A stretch of DNA of 64,000 nt from JBFGCT01 sp963825565 (GCA_963825565.1 CAWGTW010000012.1:186001-250000), one strand, 5' to 3'. Positions 50,289 to 58,909 are shown, counted from the first letter of the stretch. Notes: generated by a model from the letters alone, not told the origin. Numbers and translations are program-made.

Positions 50289-51194
50289 TCAAACTTCCGC
50301 TCGGAGGTGGCGCAGCCCCTCGTCCAGCCCGGTCCACGGCGACCATCCGAGATGGATGCGAGCCCTGACCGGCGACACGGCGAAGCGGGCGAGATCGTCG
50401 GGCCGCGGGCGGACCCGGACCGGCTCGACCCCCTGGCCCCCGCTCACCAGCTGCCACAGGTCGCGGATCGACGTCTGCGCTCCCGTACCGACGTTGATCA
50501 CCAGACCGCTGCCCCGGTCCGCGGCCCTGACGAGGGCGTCGACGACGTCGTCGATGTAGACGAAGTCGCGCGTCTGGCGACCGTCACCTTCCAGCGTCGG
50601 TGCCGCGCCGGACACGCTGGCCGCGTGGAACGCGGCGACGACACCGCCGTCGGCGCGCTGGCGCGGCCCGTAGACCGACGCCAGCGCGAGCGCGGAGAAC
50701 TCGATCATGTCGTGCTCGCGGTGGGTGACCAGCAGGTCGACGATCGCCCGGGCGACGACGCCGCGCACGCCGCGCGGGGTCAGCTCGCCCTCCTTGGCCG
50801 GGAGCGACGACACGGCGGGCTGCCCGTACAGCGCGGAGGCCGGCAGCGCGACGACGACCTTGTCGATCCCGTGGCGGCGGGCGGAGTCGAGCAGGACGAG
50901 CGCCGACGTGAACCCACGGCCCTGGGCGACCGCGCTGCGGTCGTTGCGCGGCAGCAGCGAGAGCTGGTAGACGAGATCGGGCCGGCGCATCCCGAGCAGC
51001 GAGTCGGCGTCCGCCGACGCCGCGTCGAGATGGTGGATCTTCAGCTCCCCGCCTGCCGCTCGAGCATCGGCCAGGTTCCCGAGCGTGCCCGTCGACAAGT
51101 CGTCGATCACGTCGACTGCGTGACCCTCGGCGAGCAGGCGATCGACCAGGTGCGACCCGATGAAGCCGGCACCGCCCATGACGACCACGTTCAT
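50289..51194 (-). CDS. Extended SDR (epimerase-like) protein lacking the catalytic triad
   Basis: 301 residues, the length of a UDP-glucose 4-epimerase-type enzyme. The NAD site GGAGFIGSHLVDRLLAEGH and the DDLSTGTLGNL adenosine loop are intact, and the late motifs R-D-F-V-Y-I-D-D-V and INVGTG are present. But the usual Ser-Ser element is LPASALYG and the YxxxK motif is missing: the aligned segment is PRGVRGVVARAIVD. It is thus unlikely to act as an epimerase and may be a structural or binding protein. A TAACGT box lies 6 nt upstream. Confidence 0.8.
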   Translation of the reverse strand: MNVVVMGGAGFIGSHLVDRLLAEGHAVDVIDDLSTGTLGNLADARAAGGELKIHHLDAASADADSLLGMRRPDLVYQLSLLPRNDRSAVAQGRGFTSALVLLDSARRHGIDKVVVALPASALYGQPAVSSLPAKEGELTPRGVRGVVARAIVDLLVTHREHDMIEFSALALASVYGPRQRADGGVVAAFHAASVSGAAPTLEGDGRQTRDFVYIDDVVDALVRAADRGSGLVINVGTGAQTSIRDLWQLVSGGQGVEPVRVRPRPDDLARFAVSPVRARIHLGWSPWTGLDEGLRHLRAEV

Positions 51195-51200
51195 GGGGCG

Positions 51201-51206
51201 ACGTTA
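51201..51206 (-). promoter_or_regulatory. -10 box of the epimerase-like gene, leaderless
   Basis: TAACGT on the minus strand, 6 nt before the ATG at 51194. Confidence 0.5.
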
Positions 51207-51244
51207 TTCATTCGAACGGTTCGGGCATCACTCGCGACGCGGCG

Positions 51245-52243
51245 TCAGACCGGTGCTGGCAGCGAGCGGCGCTCGAGCACGGCACCAGCGGCGACCCGCC
51301 CGTCGGCACCGATCACGGCGTCGACCAGCGTGGCGCCTGCGCCGACCTGGCCCATCACGACCGACGTGGTCACCGTCGCGCCCGGACCGACGGCGGCGCC
51401 GGGGAGCAGGACGCTGTCGATCACGTGGGCCCGCTGCCCGACGACCGCCCCGGCGCCGATGATGCTGTTGACGACGACCGCGTCGCGCTCGACGACTGCG
51501 TCGGGTGCGATCGCCGGGCACCGGTCGTGGGTGCGGCGGTCGGACAGCAGATCGAGGTTGGCCTGGCGGTACAGCTCGGGTCGGCCGGCATCGATCCAGT
51601 AGTCGTCGGTGGCGAACCCGTAGAGCCCGCCGGCGGCGACCAGCTCGGGGAACGTCTCGCGCTCGATCGAGACGGGCCTGCCGGGCGGGATCCGGTCGAG
51701 GACCGACGGCTCGAACACGTAGGTGCCGGCGTTGATCAGCGTGCTCGGCTCGGTCCCGGGGGCCGGCTTCTCGACGAACCGCCGGATGCGCCCGTCGTCG
51801 GCGAGGTCGGCGACGCCGAATGCGGACGGGTCGTCGACGGCCATCAGGTGGATCGTCGCCTCGGCCTCCTGGCGGCGATGCCAGGCGACGAGGGCGCCGA
51901 CGTCGAGATCGGTCATCACGTCGCCGTTGGCGACGACGAACGTGTCGTCGATGTCGGCCTCGGCGGCCGCGAACCGGATCGCTCCGCCGGTGTCGAGCGG
52001 TTCGGGCTCGACTGCGTACGACAGGGCGACGCCGTCGCAGTAGCCGTCGGGGAATGCCTCGACGAACGGCTCGGGCCGGAAGCCCAGCGCCAGCACGACC
52101 TCGGTGACGCCGCCCCGTGCGAGGCAGTCGATCAGAAGGGCGATCATCGGCCGGTGGCCGACCGGCAGCATCGGTTTCGGGATCGACGCGGTGAGCGGGC
52201 GGAGCCGGGTGCCGAAGCCGCCGACGAGGACGACGGCCCGCAT
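51245..52243 (-). CDS. Mannose-1-phosphate guanylyltransferase
   Basis: 332 residues. It makes GDP-mannose from mannose 1-phosphate and GTP. The nucleotidyltransferase loop is VVLVGGFGTRLRPLTASIPKPMLPVG, and FVEKP and NAGTYVFEPSVL follow. The C-terminal third is a left-handed beta-helix with repeated hexads (VVVNSIIGAGAVVG, VIDSVLLPGAAVG). It matches the Rv3264c-type enzyme. The ATG overlaps the stop of the upstream gene by 1 bp, so the two are coupled. Confidence 0.93.
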   Translation of the reverse strand: MRAVVLVGGFGTRLRPLTASIPKPMLPVGHRPMIALLIDCLARGGVTEVVLALGFRPEPFVEAFPDGYCDGVALSYAVEPEPLDTGGAIRFAAAEADIDDTFVVANGDVMTDLDVGALVAWHRRQEAEATIHLMAVDDPSAFGVADLADDGRIRRFVEKPAPGTEPSTLINAGTYVFEPSVLDRIPPGRPVSIERETFPELVAAGGLYGFATDDYWIDAGRPELYRQANLDLLSDRRTHDRCPAIAPDAVVERDAVVVNSIIGAGAVVGQRAHVIDSVLLPGAAVGPGATVTTSVVMGQVGAGATLVDAVIGADGRVAAGAVLERRSLPAPV

Positions 52244-53055
52244 CAGCCGGTCGTCACGGGCGCGTCGGTCGTGCCCTCGGGCGGCGTCGTCGAGCCCGCC
52301 GGCAGGTCCTCGGGGCGGACCTGGTTGGTGTCGTTGGCGGCGAGCTCGAGCAGGTTCGCTGCCGACGGCGGCAACCCGACGTCGGTGTTGTCGGGCACGA
52401 ACGCGATCGCAATCGCCATCCCGTCGCGGTCGAGCCGGATGTTGTCGAAGTCGGCGACGAACGTCGTCCCCGGGCCGGTGTCGGTGAAGTTGTCCCACCG
52501 GATGACCTTGAGGCTGCCGTCCCGCTCCTCACCGTCGATGACGCACTTGGTCGTCCCCTCCTCGAACACGCCGGTCTCCTGCTCGAACGGCAGCAGGGCG
52601 CGCTGGTCCTCGGGGAACGACAGCTCCGTGTTGGTCAGCTCGACGCCGTAGGTGTCGAGGAACACACTGAGCGTCGCGTTGCGCCCGACGGCGGCCGAGG
52701 TGAACGCGTGCCAGTGGATCAAGCCGTCGTCGTGGCTGTGGATGCCCGAGCGGCGGAACGCGTCGTTGACGAGCTGCCCGGTCGACGTCTGCTCCTCGGC
52801 GTTCCCCGACAGCAGGAACCATTGGTCGCACAGGAAGAAGCCGTAGCTGTGGTGCCAGTGGTCGTTGATCTGGGGGGCGGACGCGCCGGCTTCCGGGCGG
52901 CTGTCACGGGCGTAGAACACCAGCGCGCTCCCGAGCACGACGATCAGCGCGACGACCAGCGGGAAAAGGGTGCCGCCCTGGAAGCGGATCTTCTGCCCCT
53001 TGCCCTTCTGAGCCAGCCGGGCGGCCTTCTTGGTGGATGACGAGGAGGGTGCCAC
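52243..53055 (-). CDS. Membrane-anchored histidine-rich protein of unknown function
   Basis: 270 residues. The N-terminus is basic (KKAARLAQKGKGQKIRF), followed by one helix (LFPLVVALIVVLGSALVFY) and an extracytoplasmic body. The body carries two His clusters, NDHWHHSYGF (about 64-73) and SGIHSHDDGLIHWHAF (about 102-117), with two Cys residues nearby. The density of His suggests a metal-binding site. No family is recognised, though related sequences with GIHTHxDGLIHxHPF-type motifs are familiar from actinobacteria. It heads the mpg operon with a TAGCCT box 9 nt before its GTG. Confidence 0.8.
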   Translation of the reverse strand: MAPSSSSTKKAARLAQKGKGQKIRFQGGTLFPLVVALIVVLGSALVFYARDSRPEAGASAPQINDHWHHSYGFFLCDQWFLLSGNAEEQTSTGQLVNDAFRRSGIHSHDDGLIHWHAFTSAAVGRNATLSVFLDTYGVELTNTELSFPEDQRALLPFEQETGVFEEGTTKCVIDGEERDGSLKVIRWDNFTDTGPGTTFVADFDNIRLDRDGMAIAIAFVPDNTDVGLPPSAANLLELAANDTNQVRPEDLPAGSTTPPEGTTDAPVTTG

Positions 53056-53064
53056 GAGGAGGAA

Positions 53065-53070
53065 AGGCTA
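53065..53070 (-). promoter_or_regulatory. -10 box of His-rich protein-mpg operon, leaderless
   Basis: TAGCCT on the minus strand, 9 nt before the GTG at 53055. Confidence 0.5.
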
Positions 53071-53094
53071 TCGGCGGAGGGCCACGATCGGGGT

Positions 53095-54348
53095 TCAGCC
53101 CCGCCCTCGCAGCCCCGCGATCAGCCGGTCGTACGCCACACCGACCGCCGCCGGCGACGCCTCGCGCTCCACCCAGGCCCTCCCACCGGCGCCCATCGCA
53201 CGGGCGGTCGCCGGGTCGTCGATCAGCGTGCCGATCGCGCCGACGAACGCGTCGACGTCACCGGGAGGGACCGAGATGCCGGCCGCGGCCTCGGCGAGGA
53301 TCCGCGGGATCGCCGTCTCCAGATCGATCGAGGCGACGACCGGGCGGGCGGCGGCCATGATCGAGTAGGTCTTCGACGGCACGCTCACCCGCCCGAGCCC
53401 CGCCTTGAGGGGCACGACGTGGATGTCGCCGGTGGCGAGCAGTTCGGACAACCGCTCGGGTTCGACGAACCCGGCGAAGGCCACGTTGGGCAGGTCGGCC
53501 GCCGCGGCTCGGAGCGCTCCGAGCGCGGCGCCGTCGCCGTTGACGAGAAACGTCACGTCGGGTCGCGCCCCGGCCGCGGCGAGCACCAGGTCGAGCGACT
53601 GGGAGAACCCGACGTTGCCGGCGTACAGCACGACCGGGCCGTCGCCGAGACCGAGCTCGGCGCGGTACGCCGTCAGCCGGTCGGACGGGACGATCGCCCC
53701 GGTGTCGACGAAGTTCGGGATGACGTGCACCTTGGCCGCCATCGACGGTGGCAGCTTGCCGACGACGTTGTCGCGCAAGTCATCGGACAGCACGGTCACC
53801 GCATCGGCGACGCGGTAGGTCAGGCGCTCGAGCCAGGCTGCCGCGCCGATGACCGTCGGGTTGGTGATCGCGCCGGTCTCGACCGCTGCGTCCGGGAAGA
53901 CGTCTTGGATGTTGAACACCAGCCGGCCACGCCGGAGACGACTGAGCACGAATCCGGTCAGGCCGAGGGTCAGCGGGGGCGACATCGCGATCACGGCGTC
54001 GACCCGTCGCAGCCATCCCCCGGCCCGGAGGCCGGCGATCCCGGCGAGCATCGAGTACGCGGCGAACCCGATCGCCCGCCGGAGGAGCCGTGAGCGGTCG
54101 CCGCCGGGAAACGGGTGCAGCCGGGTGATCGAGCCCCACTCGGTGCGCTCGCGGCGCACGAGGCGACCACCCCACCCGGCCTCGATCCGGTGCGACCGGT
54201 ACCACGGGAGCGCGGTCACGACGTGCACCTCGTGGCCGTGCCCGGCGAGCTCGCGGACGATCCGGGTCATCACGGTCCCGGTCGGGGCGGTGTCCGGTTC
54301 GAAGTGGGGACACACGACGAGCAACCGGCGGCCGCGACTCGCGGTCAC
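53095..54348 (-). CDS. GT4-family glycosyltransferase (WbuB-like)
   Basis: 417 residues. The N-terminal domain starts LLVVCPHFEPDTAPTGTVMTRIVREL, with FNIQDVFPDAAVETG, both typical of the WcaI/WbuB group of GT4 enzymes. The donor domain shows VVLYAGNVGFSQSLDLVL and the SVPSKTYSIMAAARPV block in place of the classical E-x7-E. The substrate may be N-acetyl-hexosamine or a deoxyhexosamine. The GTG start overlaps the stop of the gene upstream (GTGA at 54345-54348), forming a coupled run of GT genes. Confidence 0.88.
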   Translation of the reverse strand: MTASRGRRLLVVCPHFEPDTAPTGTVMTRIVRELAGHGHEVHVVTALPWYRSHRIEAGWGGRLVRRERTEWGSITRLHPFPGGDRSRLLRRAIGFAAYSMLAGIAGLRAGGWLRRVDAVIAMSPPLTLGLTGFVLSRLRRGRLVFNIQDVFPDAAVETGAITNPTVIGAAAWLERLTYRVADAVTVLSDDLRDNVVGKLPPSMAAKVHVIPNFVDTGAIVPSDRLTAYRAELGLGDGPVVLYAGNVGFSQSLDLVLAAAGARPDVTFLVNGDGAALGALRAAAADLPNVAFAGFVEPERLSELLATGDIHVVPLKAGLGRVSVPSKTYSIMAAARPVVASIDLETAIPRILAEAAAGISVPPGDVDAFVGAIGTLIDDPATARAMGAGGRAWVEREASPAAVGVAYDRLIAGLRGRG

Positions 54349-55514
54349 CGGCCCCGCCCGTAGGCCTTCCGGTAGGCGACGGCCAGCTCCGCGCCCGACC
54401 GGGCGGCGGTGAAGCGCTCCGCCCGGCGGCGACCGGCGCTGACCAGCGCCCGGCGATCGGACGCGACGCGGTCGAGCGCATCGGCCCACGCGTCGATCTC
54501 GAGCGGCAGGACGAGCCCGGCGTCGCCGACGACCTCGGCCAGCGCTGGCTGGTCGGAGCACACCACCGGCGTGCCGAGCGCCATCGCCTCGACGACCGGG
54601 GCGCCGAACCCCTCGTACTCACTCGGGAACACGAGCGCCTCGGCGAGCGCGATCAGCCCGTCCCGATCGGCGTCGCTCACGCGTCCGGGCCGGACGACGC
54701 GCTGGCCGAGACCGAGCCGCTCGATGCGCGCCGCGACCTCGCCGTCCGCCGAGCCCGCCCCGCCGAGGAGCACCAACCGGAGGTCGGGATCGCGCCAGTG
54801 CGCAGCCATCACGTCGAGCAGGAACAGGTGCCCCTTGTGCGGGTGGGTGATCGCCGGTAGCACGATCACCGGCCCGGGTCCCAGGCCGAAGTCCCGCCGC
54901 AGCTCGAAGCCGGATCGGGCTCCCGACCCGATGCTCGTCTCCAACCCGTGGGGCACGACCACCACCCGCTCCGGATCGATGTCGAAGGCGTCGATCACCG
55001 TTCCCCGGACGTACTGGGACGGCGTCGCGATCACCGACGCCCGAGCGACCGAGCGGGGCACTGCGGCGGTCAGGTAGCGCAGCTTGGTGCGGCTGAAGTA
55101 CTGGGGATGGGTCAGGTACTGCAGATCGTGGATCGTCAGCAGGATGGGGCGGTCGCCGATCATCGGCGCCGTTCCCCCGGCATGGTGCACGACGTCGGCG
55201 CCCCGGGTCCGGCGGGCGAGCCACGTGTGTTCGGTCAGCACCCGCCTGGCCCGGCGCTCGCCGCTGATACCCGCGCTGTCGACCGTGTAGCGCCGGGCCA
55301 GCTCGGGATGGGCGTCGACGAACGCCGGCAGGCAGAACAGCCGGGGGACGAACTGGGCCGGCTGGTCGGCGAGGCCGGCGAGTTGGCGGACCAGGTACTG
55401 CTCGGAGCCGCCGACGCGGCCCGGTACGCACCACAACAGGTTGACGGCGACGTCGATCGGCGACAGCCGCTCGATCGGTAGGTCGGCGGTCCGCCCGCTC
55501 GGTTCGATCAACAC
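54345..55514 (-). CDS. GT4-family glycosyltransferase
   Basis: 389 residues, GT-B fold. Marks are VNLLWCVPGRVGGSEQYLVRQL (acceptor-domain Gly-rich loop), LTIHDLQYLTHPQYFS, VVVPHGLE, IVLPAITHPHKGHLFLLDVM, and the E-x7-E block PSEYEGFGAPVVEAMALGTPV. It resembles mannosyl- or rhamnosyltransferases of O-antigen-like clusters. The GTG start overlaps the previous gene by 7 bp (55508-55514). It is the second of three tandem GT4 genes. Confidence 0.9.
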   Translation of the reverse strand: MLIEPSGRTADLPIERLSPIDVAVNLLWCVPGRVGGSEQYLVRQLAGLADQPAQFVPRLFCLPAFVDAHPELARRYTVDSAGISGERRARRVLTEHTWLARRTRGADVVHHAGGTAPMIGDRPILLTIHDLQYLTHPQYFSRTKLRYLTAAVPRSVARASVIATPSQYVRGTVIDAFDIDPERVVVVPHGLETSIGSGARSGFELRRDFGLGPGPVIVLPAITHPHKGHLFLLDVMAAHWRDPDLRLVLLGGAGSADGEVAARIERLGLGQRVVRPGRVSDADRDGLIALAEALVFPSEYEGFGAPVVEAMALGTPVVCSDQPALAEVVGDAGLVLPLEIDAWADALDRVASDRRALVSAGRRRAERFTAARSGAELAVAYRKAYGRGR

Positions 55515-56644
55515 GCCACTTCACGGTAGACCGCGAGCGTCGCCGCCGCCGACCGTTTCCACGACAACGCTGCCGCGCGGGTCCGCCCGAGCTGTGCCAG
55601 CTCCCCGGCGCGGGCGACCGCTTCGTCGAGGCCGCGGGCGATGTCGTCGACGGCGAGCGGGTCGACCAGCACCGCGGCGCCCCCCGCCACCTCCTCGGTC
55701 GAGGTCATCGCGCTCGTGACGACCGGCGTGCCCTGGGCCATCGCCTCGGCGATCGGCAGCCCGAACCCCTCGCGCTCGCTCGGGTAGGCGAACACGGACG
55801 CGGCGGCGTACAGCGGGGCGAGGTCCTCCTGGGGAACGAACCCGATGAACTGCACGTCCGGGCGCCCGAGCGGAGCCTGATCGCCCCAGCCTGCCGCCCC
55901 TGCCACGACGAGGTGGCGCCCCGCCGCGGCGACCGCGGCGGCGAGGCGGCCGAGGTTCTTGCGCGGCTCGAGCGTCCCGACGAACAGGACGAAGTCGTCG
56001 GGCAGCAGGTACCGCCGGCGCACGCGCCGGACGTCGGCCTCGCCGACCGCGACGATGTCGACGCCGAGCGGCACGATCCGCAGCCGGTCGGCGGCGATCC
56101 CGACCTCGACGCAGTCGTCGAAGCTCGCCTGGCTGGAGCAGATCACGCGGGCGGCACGGCGACGGATGCCGGCGACGGCCCGCCGCATGATCCGCACCCC
56201 GTGGCGGGAGAACTTTGCCGGGTCGTGGAGGAAGGCGAGATCGTGGACCGTGACGACCAGCGGCGCGTCGGTGGCGCACGGGATCAGCCCGGTCGCGTGC
56301 GCGAGGTCGACCTCCCCGGTGACCGCCTCGACCTTGGGCCAGCCGAGCCGGGTCCAGGCCTCGTACAGCAGCGGCCGGGCGAGGGGCAGCATCGCGACCG
56401 CGCCGACCGGCCGGAACTCCGGCGGCGGAACCAGCGCGTGGCGGCCGGCGACCTGCGCCAGCTCGACGTCGTCGGGCATCGCCGCAAGCTCGCGGGCGAT
56501 CCGCAGTGCCGCGACGGCGGTGCCGCCCGGGGCCGGGTGCCAGCACTGTTCGAGCGTGTAGGCGACCCGGATCGGCACCGCCGACGGCGGTGCCTCGGCG
56601 TGCCCGTGCCGGCCCGCTCGATCGTCTCCCGCCGGCGCGATCAC
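55508..56644 (-). CDS. GT4-family glycosyltransferase
   Basis: 378 residues, GT-B fold. It shows YTLEQCWHPAPGGTAVAALRIA, VTVHDLAFLHDPAKFSRHG, FVLFVGTLEPRKNLGRLAAAV and the E-x7-E block PSEREGFGLPIAEAMAQGTPV. The GTG overlaps the stop of the uracil-DNA glycosylase gene (GTGA at 56641-56644), so the GT run is coupled to a DNA-repair gene and shares its promoter at 57295-57300. Confidence 0.9.
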   Translation of the reverse strand: MIAPAGDDRAGRHGHAEAPPSAVPIRVAYTLEQCWHPAPGGTAVAALRIARELAAMPDDVELAQVAGRHALVPPPEFRPVGAVAMLPLARPLLYEAWTRLGWPKVEAVTGEVDLAHATGLIPCATDAPLVVTVHDLAFLHDPAKFSRHGVRIMRRAVAGIRRRAARVICSSQASFDDCVEVGIAADRLRIVPLGVDIVAVGEADVRRVRRRYLLPDDFVLFVGTLEPRKNLGRLAAAVAAAGRHLVVAGAAGWGDQAPLGRPDVQFIGFVPQEDLAPLYAAASVFAYPSEREGFGLPIAEAMAQGTPVVTSAMTSTEEVAGGAAVLVDPLAVDDIARGLDEAVARAGELAQLGRTRAAALSWKRSAAATLAVYREVAC

Positions 56645-57228
56645 GACACGAGCGCCTCGGGCGGCACGATCCCGGCGGCGATCGCGGGTGCGCGGTAGGC
56701 GGCGGCGAGCGTCTCGGTCGTCTCGTGGGCGTTGAGCCCGCTCGGGTTCGGCACGACCCACAACCTGGCGCCCTCGAGGCCCGACGGCTGCTCCCCTATC
56801 GTCGCCCGCCGATCGACGAAGGCGGTGCGGTACGCAGTGATGCCGGCCACGGCCACGACGGCCGGGCGGCGGCAGGCGACCAGCGCCCGCAGCTCGACCG
56901 CGCCGGCGATCAGTTCGTCGCGCCGAAGCTCCGACGCCTTCGCCGTCGCCCGCCGCACGATGTTGGTGATCCCGATCCCCCGATCGAGGAGGTGGAGACG
57001 GTCGCCGTCGCCCATGCCCGCGCCCCGGTCGATCGGGCGTTCGATGATCCCGGCTCGGAGCAGCGCCGGGTAGAACCGGTTCCCGGGGTGGGCGAAGTGG
57101 GTACCGGTCGCCGCGGTCCACAGACCCGGGTTGATGCCGACGAACAGCAGCCGGAGCCGCTCGCCGACCAGGTCGGGCACGGTCGCCCCGGCGAAAGAAG
57201 CGAGCTCCGCGCGGGTGAACCCGGTCAT
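56641..57228 (-). CDS. mug: Mismatch-specific uracil-DNA glycosylase (Mug/TDG family)
   Basis: 195 residues. It excises uracil or thymine opposite guanine. Motif I is FVGINPGLWTAATGTHFAHPGNRFYPALL, with the G-I-N-P-G core, and motif II is VVPNPSGLNAHET. These identify the Mug/TDG branch rather than UngA. Its ATG overlaps the stop of a 20-codon upstream ORF (ATGA at 57225-57228). The run uORF, mug, three GT4 genes forms one overlapping string. Confidence 0.9.
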   Translation of the reverse strand: MTGFTRAELASFAGATVPDLVGERLRLLFVGINPGLWTAATGTHFAHPGNRFYPALLRAGIIERPIDRGAGMGDGDRLHLLDRGIGITNIVRRATAKASELRRDELIAGAVELRALVACRRPAVVAVAGITAYRTAFVDRRATIGEQPSGLEGARLWVVPNPSGLNAHETTETLAAAYRAPAIAAGIVPPEALVS

Positions 57229-57287
57229 CGCGGCCCCGGCCGGGTGACCGCCGCAGCACCCTCACCGATCGCCTGCCAGGTCGCCAC
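57225..57287 (-). CDS. Leaderless 20-codon upstream ORF coupled to mug
   Basis: GTG at 57287 lies 7 nt after TAGCGT (57295-57300), the same geometry as the leaderless genes here. The reading frame VATWQAIGEGAAAV runs 20 codons and stops exactly at ATGA, overlapping the mug start. No ribosome site is seen before the mug ATG, so the short ORF would deliver ribosomes to it by termination-reinitiation. No run of one amino acid hints at attenuation. Confidence 0.45.
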   Translation of the reverse strand: MATWQAIGEGAAAVTRPGPR

Positions 57288-57294
57288 CCCGGCG

Positions 57295-57300
57295 ACGCTA
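57295..57300 (-). promoter_or_regulatory. -10 box of the uORF-mug-GT run
   Basis: TAGCGT on the minus strand. With usual spacing the transcript begins near the GTG at 57287, not at the mug ATG 59 nt further on. Confidence 0.5.
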
Positions 57301-57356
57301 CCCGGAGCCCGAGAACACGATTGGGGCGGCACGGCCGGCGCGCCAAGATGGTCCTC

Positions 57357-58013
57357 GTGCCGCATCCCTACTGGCCGCTGTTCGACCTCGAGGTCCGCAC
57401 GCCGCGGCTCACGCTGCGGGTGGTCGATGACGACCTCGCGGTCGAGCTCGCAGCGCTCGCGGCGAAGGGCGTCCACGATCCGGCGACGACGCCGTTCTCC
57501 ACCCCGTGGACCGACCTCGAGCCGCCGGAACTCGAACGTGGCGTGCTGCGCTGGCACTGGCGGTCGCGCGCCGAGACCGAACCGGCGAGCTGGCGAATCC
57601 CCTTCGCCACGATCGTCGACGGGGTGGTCGTCGGGACGACCGAGCTCGCGGCCGTCGACTTCCCCGTGTTGCGCAGCTTCGAGACCGGGTCCTGGCTCGG
57701 CCGCGAGTACCAGGGTCGGGGCATCGGCAAGGAGATGCGCCTGGCCGCTTTGACCGTCGGCTTCGACGGGCTCGACGCGGCCGAGGCGACAACGGGCGCG
57801 TGGGCCGACAACGCGGCGTCGCTCGGCGTGACCGCCGCGCTGGGCTACGAGTTCGCAGGCATCCGGCGGGCGCGGCGACGGGACGACGCCGACGAGCTCC
57901 ACGGATTTCGCATGACCCGCCGGCACTTCGCGACGATCCATCGCGCCGACATCGTCGTCGACGGGATCGATCCGGTGCGCGAGCTGCTCGGGATCGAGGC
58001 GCGCCCCGGCTGA
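57357..58013 (+). CDS. GNAT acetyltransferase, RimJ/RimL-like
   Basis: 218 residues. It begins HPYWPLFDLEVRTPRLTLRVVDDD, the usual start of RimJ/RimL-type GNATs, and has the acetyl-CoA loop GREYQGRGIGKEMRLAAL and the late WADNAASLGVTAALGYEFAG. The target may be a protein N-terminus or a small amine. CAAGAT lies 7 nt before the GTG at 57357; the ATG at 57348 is an alternative. It is convergent with rmlD across a strong hairpin. Confidence 0.85.
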   Translation: MPHPYWPLFDLEVRTPRLTLRVVDDDLAVELAALAAKGVHDPATTPFSTPWTDLEPPELERGVLRWHWRSRAETEPASWRIPFATIVDGVVVGTTELAAVDFPVLRSFETGSWLGREYQGRGIGKEMRLAALTVGFDGLDAAEATTGAWADNAASLGVTAALGYEFAGIRRARRRDDADELHGFRMTRRHFATIHRADIVVDGIDPVRELLGIEARPG

Positions 58014-58015
58014 CC

Positions 58016-58054
58016 GCCTGCCCGGTTCGGTGCCTGACCCCGTACCGGGCAGGC
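58016..58054. terminator. Bidirectional hairpin between the GNAT gene and rmlD
   Basis: GCCTGCCCGGT and ACCGGGCAGGC pair perfectly over 11 bp around a 17-nt loop. It fills the 53-bp gap between two convergent stops. No T-tract is present on either side. The loop contains GGTGCCTGACCCC, similar to the hairpin at 25104-25142. Confidence 0.6.
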
Positions 58055-58066
58055 GCGCCGCAGGCG

Positions 58067-58909
58067 TCACCGCAGTCGGGCGACCAGCTCGTCGAGCGGG
58101 GCGCGGAAGTCGCGCAGCAACGGCAGGCCGGCCGCCCGCCACACCGCGTTGTCGAGCACGCTGTTCGCCGGGCGGGGCGCCGGCCGCGGCGGGTCGAGGT
58201 CGGCGGTGGCGATCGGCCGGACGATCGCCGGGTCGTGGCCCGCCGATTCGACGATCTCGCGCACGAACTCGTACCACGACACCGCCCGCTGATTGGTCAA
58301 GTGGTGGATACCCGTCCGGCGGTCGGCAGCGACCCGGCGGAGCGCGGGAGCGAGGTCGGCGGTGAACGTCGGGCAGCCGCGCTGGTCGTCGACGAAGGCC
58401 AGCTCGGGTACCTTCCCGAGCAGGCCGAGCACGAGCTTCACCATGTTGTGGCCGTGCTCGCCGCAGACCCACGACGTCCGCACGATCGCTGCGTCCGCGC
58501 CGGCGGCCAGCTCGCCGGCGAGCTTGGAGCGGCCGTAGACCGACATCGGGTGTGGGGGGTCGTCCTCGCGGTAGGGCCGGTCGAGCGCCCCGTCGAACAC
58601 GTAGTCGGTGCTGACCTGGACCAGATGGGCGCCGACGTCTTGCGCCGCTGCGGCCAGGTGGCCGACGGCAGTCCCGTTGACCGCGTGCGCGAGGTCGACG
58701 TTCGCCTCGCAGGCATCGACCGCGGTGTAGGCCGAGCAGTTGACGATCGCATCGGGAACCGCCGCCCGCGCCGCGGCGGCGACGGCCGACCGATCGGTGA
58801 TGTCGAGCGCCGACCGGTCGGCGGCGATCACGTCGTCGCCCGCGGCGCGACACGCACTCACGACGTCACGGCCCAGTTGCCCAGCGGCGCCGGTGACGAG
58901 GACCCTCAC
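58067..58909 (-). CDS. rmlD: dTDP-4-dehydrorhamnose reductase
   Basis: 280 residues. Last step to dTDP-L-rhamnose, with NAD(P)H. Features are LVTGAAGQLGRDV (nucleotide site), VNCSAYTAVDACE, QVSTDYVFDG and the catalytic YGRSK with WVCGEHGHNMVK. The last third is the sugar-binding part (HHLTNQRAVSWYEF). The GTG start is 10 bp after the rmlB stop. It is the last gene of the rmlA-C-B-D run. Confidence 0.94.
   Translation of the reverse strand: MRVLVTGAAGQLGRDVVSACRAAGDDVIAADRSALDITDRSAVAAAARAAVPDAIVNCSAYTAVDACEANVDLAHAVNGTAVGHLAAAAQDVGAHLVQVSTDYVFDGALDRPYREDDPPHPMSVYGRSKLAGELAAGADAAIVRTSWVCGEHGHNMVKLVLGLLGKVPELAFVDDQRGCPTFTADLAPALRRVAADRRTGIHHLTNQRAVSWYEFVREIVESAGHDPAIVRPIATADLDPPRPAPRPANSVLDNAVWRAAGLPLLRDFRAPLDELVARLR

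Noticed and set aside
57225..58853. 542-residue minus-strand frame covering the GNAT gene and rmlD
   Set aside because: It runs through two recognised genes in wrong frames; only its last 20 codons, with their own promoter, are kept as a uORF.
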